Origin: Streptomyces lydicus
GTDB taxonomy: Bacteria; Actinomycetota; Actinomycetes; Streptomycetales; Streptomycetaceae
Length of the DNA: 64,000 nt
Assembly (NCBI RefSeq): GCF_004125265.1
Contig: NZ_RDTE01000003.1
Location: 4,526,001-4,590,000 of the forward strand
Reading direction: 5' to 3'
The notes under the pieces were generated by a model, which had not been told where the DNA came from, did no database searches, and saw only the letters and a program-made list of their open reading frames with translations. Made by a program: the position numbers and the translations under genes. Positions 60,545 to 64,000 of the stretch are shown here, piece by piece; positions within the stretch are counted from its first letter, which is position 1; each line of letters begins with the position of its first letter.

Positions 60545-61102
60545 ATGGATATGCCGATGAATGAACGGTCACAGGAAAATCCGCACGTCCTGGTGGTCGG
60601 CCCGGACGGCATGGCACTCGGCAGCTCCGGTGGCGGGGGCGATGGCGACGAGCCCCGTGAGACCCCCGTGACGGACATGGTGGAACAGCCTGCGAAGGTC
60701 ATGCGCATCGGCAGCATGATCAAGCAGTTGCTGGAGGAGGTGAAGTCCGCGCCTCTGGATGAGGCGAGCCGGGTCCGGCTCAAGGAGATCCATGCCAGCT
60801 CGGTCAAGGAGCTGGAGGACGGGCTGGCTCCCGAGCTGGTCGAGGAGCTGGAGCGGCTGTCGCTGCCGTTCACCGATGAATCGGTGCCGACGGATGCGGA
60901 GCTGCGGATCGCCCAGGCTCAGCTGGTGGGCTGGCTGGAGGGCCTTTTCCACGGTATCCAGACCGCATTGTTCGCTCAGCAGATGGCCGCCCGTGCGCAG
61001 CTGGAGTCGATGCGCCGTGCGCTGCCGCCCGGCGCGGTTCCGATGGACGGCGAAGAGGGCAATCCCGGCCAGGGCGGCGCCCGCTCGGGCCCGTACCTCT
61101 AA
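60545..61102 (+). CDS. bpa: Bacterial proteasome activator Bpa
   Basis: 185 aa, DUF2587. A four-helix core (about 45-160) is followed by a flexible tail ending GPYL. In M. tuberculosis the tail GQYL docks into the 20S alpha-ring and opens the gate without ATP; here the last four residues keep Gly-x-Tyr-Leu. It feeds unfolded or specific proteins (for example HspR) to the proteasome. ATG 60545. Confidence 0.93.
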   Translation: MDMPMNERSQENPHVLVVGPDGMALGSSGGGGDGDEPRETPVTDMVEQPAKVMRIGSMIKQLLEEVKSAPLDEASRVRLKEIHASSVKELEDGLAPELVEELERLSLPFTDESVPTDAELRIAQAQLVGWLEGLFHGIQTALFAQQMAARAQLESMRRALPPGAVPMDGEEGNPGQGGARSGPYL

Positions 61103-61240
61103 CCCGGGCCGTACCTCTTACCCGGCCCGTACTTCTCACCCGGTCCGTACTTCTCCTTACTCGGGCTCACTCGGGCCCCTGCCTCTCACGCTGTCCCGGG
61201 ACCGCCACGCCGGATCCGGCGCACCACGGCGGATCAGGCA

Positions 61241-61277
61241 AAAGGGGCCGGCACGCGGTGTGCGTGCCGGCCCCTTT
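61241..61277. terminator. Bidirectional terminator between bpa and kinase gene
   Basis: A perfect 16-bp stem, AAAGGGGCCGGCACGC (61241-61256) with its complement (61262-61277), has a 5-nt loop, between convergent genes. The preceding spacer repeats CCGTAC(C/T)TCT(T/C)ACCCGG three times. Confidence 0.85.
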
Positions 61278-61324
61278 GCTGTGCCCGGGAGGCCCTGGCG
61301 GGCCGTCGCCGTCTGCGACCGCCG

Positions 61325-63025
61325 TCAGCCGTTGCGGCCGGTCGACACGGTCAGCTCGATGGGGTCGCCCTTGTTCGGGCGCCACGAGCTGAAGCCGGCC
61401 GGCCTCTGACTGGTGACGGTGTTCTTGCCCCAGAGCGCGCTGTCCTCATGCGAGACGATCTTGTACTTCCAGCCCGCGGCCTCGATGCACTTCTCCACCG
61501 AGCCCAGGTTCTTGAAACGGAACGAAGGGATGAGGATCTTGCTCTTGTCGCTGAAGTCCTTGGTCGGGTTGGTGCACTCGGACATCAGGATCGTCGCCGT
61601 CTTGTCTTCCGGCTTGACGTTGTCGGGCGGCGAGGCCGGCGTGATGTCGCCGCCGGAGTAGACCGGCGACGGGGTGTCGCCACCGCCGTGGTTCTCTTCC
61701 GAGCCGGCGCTCAGGCCGATGCTGATCGCGATCGCGGTGACCACGATCACGCCGACTATCGCCGAGATGACGACCACCGCGGAGTTGTTCTTGCGTCGCG
61801 CCGGGCCACCGGTCGGCGGCATCGAGGCCGTCACGGGCGGCGGGCTGTACGTCGGCGGCTGGAAGCCACCCGAGTTGAAGGGCGCCGGCCCCGGAACGGG
61901 ACCCGGCGCGGGCGTCGGGTAGCCGCTGTTCTGCGGCGGGGGCGTCGGGTAGCCGTTGTTCGGCGGCGTCGGCGTCGACGGGCCGAACCCGGCCGCCTGC
62001 GTCGGCTGATACGGCTGCTGCACGCTCGGCGGGGCCGGGGTGTGCGGGTTGCCGGAGGCGGTGGGGAACACCGCGGAGGAGACCGAAGCGCCGCTGGTGC
62101 GCGCCCGCGGGCCCTCGCCGATGATCAGTGGCGTGGCACCGGACTGCCCGGATCCGACGATCCGCAGGCACTCGTCCCGCATCGCCTCGGAGGTGGGGAA
62201 CCGCTCGTTGGGGTTCTTCTTCAGTGCGCGGGCCACCAGCGCGTCCACGGCCGGCGGCAGCGAGCTGTTGATGCTCGACGGGACCGGGGGCTCTTCCTGG
62301 ACGTGGGCGTAGGCGATGGCGAGCGGGGAGTCGGCGTCGAACGGCAGCTGACCGGTCAGCAGCTCGAAGAGCATGATGCCGACGGAGTAGAGGTCGGAGC
62401 GGGCGTCCACGGCCCGGCCGAGGGCCTGCTCGGGCGACAGGTACTGCGGAGTGCCCACGACCATGCCGGTCTGGGTCATGGATGTCACGCCGGACTGCAT
62501 GGCGCGGGCGATGCCGAAGTCCATGACCTTGACCACGCCGCGCTTGTTCAGCATGACGTTGCCGGGCTTGATGTCCCGGTGGACCAGGCTCATCTCATGG
62601 CTGACCTCGAGCGCGGCCAGCACATCGGCCGTGATCTTCAAGGCTTTTTCCGTCGGCATCGCGCCATGCTGGGCGATGTCGTTGTCCAGATCGGAGCGCA
62701 GCGGCTGGCCCGCGACGTACTCCATGACGATGTACGGCACCATGCCGCCGTCGAGCTCGTCCTCGCCGGAGTCGTAGACCGAGACGATATTGGTGTGCGT
62801 GAGTTTCGCCACGGACTGGGCCTCACGCCGGAAGCGCTCACGGAAGGCCTGCTCGCGGCCGAGCTCGGTGTGCAGCGTCTTGATCGCGACCTCGCGGTCC
62901 AGCACGCTGTCGTAAGCGAGGTGCACGGAGGCCATGCCACCGGCGCCCAGAAGATCACGAAGCTGGTAACGTCCTCCGCCGACCGAACGGCCCTCGAATT
63001 GGCCCTGAGCGCCGTCCTGGCTCAT
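61325..63025 (-). CDS. Transmembrane serine/threonine kinase with C-terminal PASTA-like sensor
   Basis: 566 aa. Kinase domain 1-285: LGAGGMASVHLA, VAIKTLHTEL, HRDIKPGNVML, DFGIARAM, SPEQALG. A Pro/Gly/Tyr-rich linker (about 330-430) leads to a TM helix (NNSAVVVISAIVGVIVVTAIAISIGL) and an external region whose last 75 residues resemble one PASTA unit (IPSFRFKNLGSVEKCIEAAGWKYKIVS). ATG 63023-63025. It is divergent from another kinase of the same subfamily; an inverted repeat sits just upstream. Confidence 0.93.
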   Translation of the reverse strand: MSQDGAQGQFEGRSVGGGRYQLRDLLGAGGMASVHLAYDSVLDREVAIKTLHTELGREQAFRERFRREAQSVAKLTHTNIVSVYDSGEDELDGGMVPYIVMEYVAGQPLRSDLDNDIAQHGAMPTEKALKITADVLAALEVSHEMSLVHRDIKPGNVMLNKRGVVKVMDFGIARAMQSGVTSMTQTGMVVGTPQYLSPEQALGRAVDARSDLYSVGIMLFELLTGQLPFDADSPLAIAYAHVQEEPPVPSSINSSLPPAVDALVARALKKNPNERFPTSEAMRDECLRIVGSGQSGATPLIIGEGPRARTSGASVSSAVFPTASGNPHTPAPPSVQQPYQPTQAAGFGPSTPTPPNNGYPTPPPQNSGYPTPAPGPVPGPAPFNSGGFQPPTYSPPPVTASMPPTGGPARRKNNSAVVVISAIVGVIVVTAIAISIGLSAGSEENHGGGDTPSPVYSGGDITPASPPDNVKPEDKTATILMSECTNPTKDFSDKSKILIPSFRFKNLGSVEKCIEAAGWKYKIVSHEDSALWGKNTVTSQRPAGFSSWRPNKGDPIELTVSTGRNG

Positions 63026-63044
63026 CGTCCCGCTTCCCCCTAGG

Positions 63045-63066
63045 CGCTATACACGCAGCTATAGCG
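63045..63066. promoter_or_regulatory. Inverted repeat between the divergent kinase genes
   Basis: Perfect 7-bp arms CGCTATA (63045-63051) and TATAGCG (63060-63066) around an 8-bp centre, 20 bp upstream of the leftward kinase start. This is an AT-rich island in GC-rich DNA, so it may be an operator. The remaining spacer to 63338 holds no gene. Confidence 0.5.
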
Positions 63067-63338
63067 ATCAAAATCTGGAATTCCGCAGCCAAGTCTGCCG
63101 CAGGCCTCGGACACGTCAAGCCGTGTGCCCGTTCCGTGACCAGATGTGCAAGATCCCGTCGCGGCCAGGAGACCGTTCCGTGCCTCATTACCCCAGGTGA
63201 GCTTGCGGCACGTGACGCGCGGCAGGTTTGATGGCCGGTCCACGACGGACCGGCGAGTGCCGCGGAGCCTGTAGCGTGCTCTAGCGAAGACCGATGACCT
63301 TACCGCTCTCATGCGGATTGATTCGACGGCGAGGACCG

Positions 63339-64000
63339 ATGGCACCGACGCAGAGCCCCCAGGGCCCGTCCGATCCTGACGCCACCGGCTCCAATATCCC
63401 CGACGCACCGGAGATGTGGGGCAACGGCGGGCTGGTCGGCGATGGCCGCTACCGGCTCACGCGACGGCTCGGCCGCGGCGGCATGGCGGAGGTGTTCGCG
63501 GCCGAGGACGTACGTCTCGGCCGGACCGTCGCCGTGAAGCTGCTGCGCGCCGACCTCGCCGAGGACCCGGTCTCCAAGGCCCGCTTCACGCGTGAGGCAC
63601 AGTCCGTGGCCGGGCTGAACCACCACGCCGTGGTGGCGGTCTACGACTCCGGCGAGGATCTGGTCGGCGGCAACACCGTGCCGTACATCGTGATGGAGCT
63701 GGTCGAGGGCCACACCATCCGCGATCTGCTGCTCAACGCCGACGCCCCGCCGGCGGACCAGGCGCTGATCATCGTCTCCGGCGTCCTGGAGGCGCTGGCC
63801 TACAGCCACCAGCACGGCATCGTGCACCGTGACATCAAGCCCGCGAACGTGATCATCACGAACAGCGGCGCCGTCAAGGTCATGGACTTCGGTATCGCCC
63901 GTGCCCTGCACGGCGCCGCGTCCACCATGACCCAGACCGGCATGGTCATGGGCACCCCTCAGTACCTCTCCCCGGAGCAGGCGCTCGGCAAGACCGTCGA
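63339..64000 (+). CDS. Serine/threonine protein kinase, 5' part (cut by window end)
   Basis: The first 220 residues are present and the frame is open at 64000. After a disordered leader (MAPTQSPQGPSDPDATG) the kinase domain begins: LGRGGMAEVFAAEDVRLG, VAVKLL, HRDIKPANVIITNSG, MDFGIARALHG, TQTGMVMGTPQYLSPEQALG. It is closely similar to the leftward kinase at 61325-63025, suggesting an old duplication. The C-terminal part, including any TM or sensor domain, lies outside the window. Confidence 0.92.
   Translation, partial: MAPTQSPQGPSDPDATGSNIPDAPEMWGNGGLVGDGRYRLTRRLGRGGMAEVFAAEDVRLGRTVAVKLLRADLAEDPVSKARFTREAQSVAGLNHHAVVAVYDSGEDLVGGNTVPYIVMELVEGHTIRDLLLNADAPPADQALIIVSGVLEALAYSHQHGIVHRDIKPANVIITNSGAVKVMDFGIARALHGAASTMTQTGMVMGTPQYLSPEQALGKTV

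Overview
The window is a high-GC actinobacterial chromosome segment, almost certainly Streptomyces. The evidence is GTG/TTG starts, ATGA/GTGA stop-start overlaps, several long Ala/Gly/Pro-rich linkers, the sporulation inhibitor CrgA, class E sortases, the Bpa proteasome activator, and four exact copies of the Streptomyces parS palindrome GTTTCACGTGAAAC. The parS sites, the scattered DnaA boxes and the gene order (kinase, PPIase, rhomboid, crgA, sortases, trpG, pknB-pbpA-ftsW-PP2C-fha) suggest the core chromosome arm close to oriC. No phage, IS element or CRISPR array was seen.

Layout. 1-2.5 kb: end of an unknown gene, a membrane-anchored Ser/Thr kinase and an XRE regulator. 2.66-2.79 kb: tRNA-Ala(UGC) and a strong terminator. 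2.8-10.3 kb: a tightly packed seven-gene leftward operon that looks like an undescribed small biosynthetic gene cluster: a 2OG-Fe(II) oxygenase, a haem-oxygenase-like diiron oxidase (HDO), a DapF-fold protein with both catalytic Cys replaced by Ser, a PLP fold-type I enzyme, a PIG-L deacetylase, an ATP-grasp ligase and an MFS exporter. It is followed by about 1.5 kb with no convincing gene. 11.8-20 kb: DUF5324 protein, PPIase, rhomboid protease, crgA, DUF881 protein, three class E sortases and trpG/pabA. 20.1-28.2 kb: the leftward cell-wall/signalling operon fhaA-fhaB-PP2C-ftsW-pbpA-pknB. 28.75 kb: tRNA-Leu(CAG).

29-36.7 kb: azoreductase/HxlR pair, MarR/membrane protein pair, DUF2252 protein, J-domain protein and rhodanese, separated by repeat-rich spacers. 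36.9-48.7 kb: phenylacetate catabolism (paaABCDE, paaN, paaH, a TetR/PaaR-like regulator and an acyl-CoA dehydrogenase) interrupted by a rightward DUF5819-HTTM-SpoU operon. 48.8-53.5 kb: bkdR and the branched-chain 2-oxoacid dehydrogenase operon bkdABC. 53.7-56.6 kb: molybdenum cofactor genes (MobA-like/DUF6457 fusion and moeA). 56.6-64 kb: potassium channel, quinone oxidoreductase, His-rich secreted protein, a parS pair, Bpa and two divergent Ser/Thr kinases, the second cut by the window end.

How they may work together. PknB, the PP2C phosphatase and the FHA proteins form the usual phospho-signalling loop acting on the SEDS/PBP pair. The sortases would anchor surface proteins. PaaR-like boxes upstream of paaA, between paaN and paaH, and (with one mismatch) upstream of bkdA suggest shared control of aromatic-acid and branched-chain catabolism, which both supply acyl-CoA precursors. 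The product of the 2.8-10.3 kb cluster cannot be named from sequence. The enzyme set suggests an oxidised non-proteinogenic amino acid joined by an amide bond and exported.
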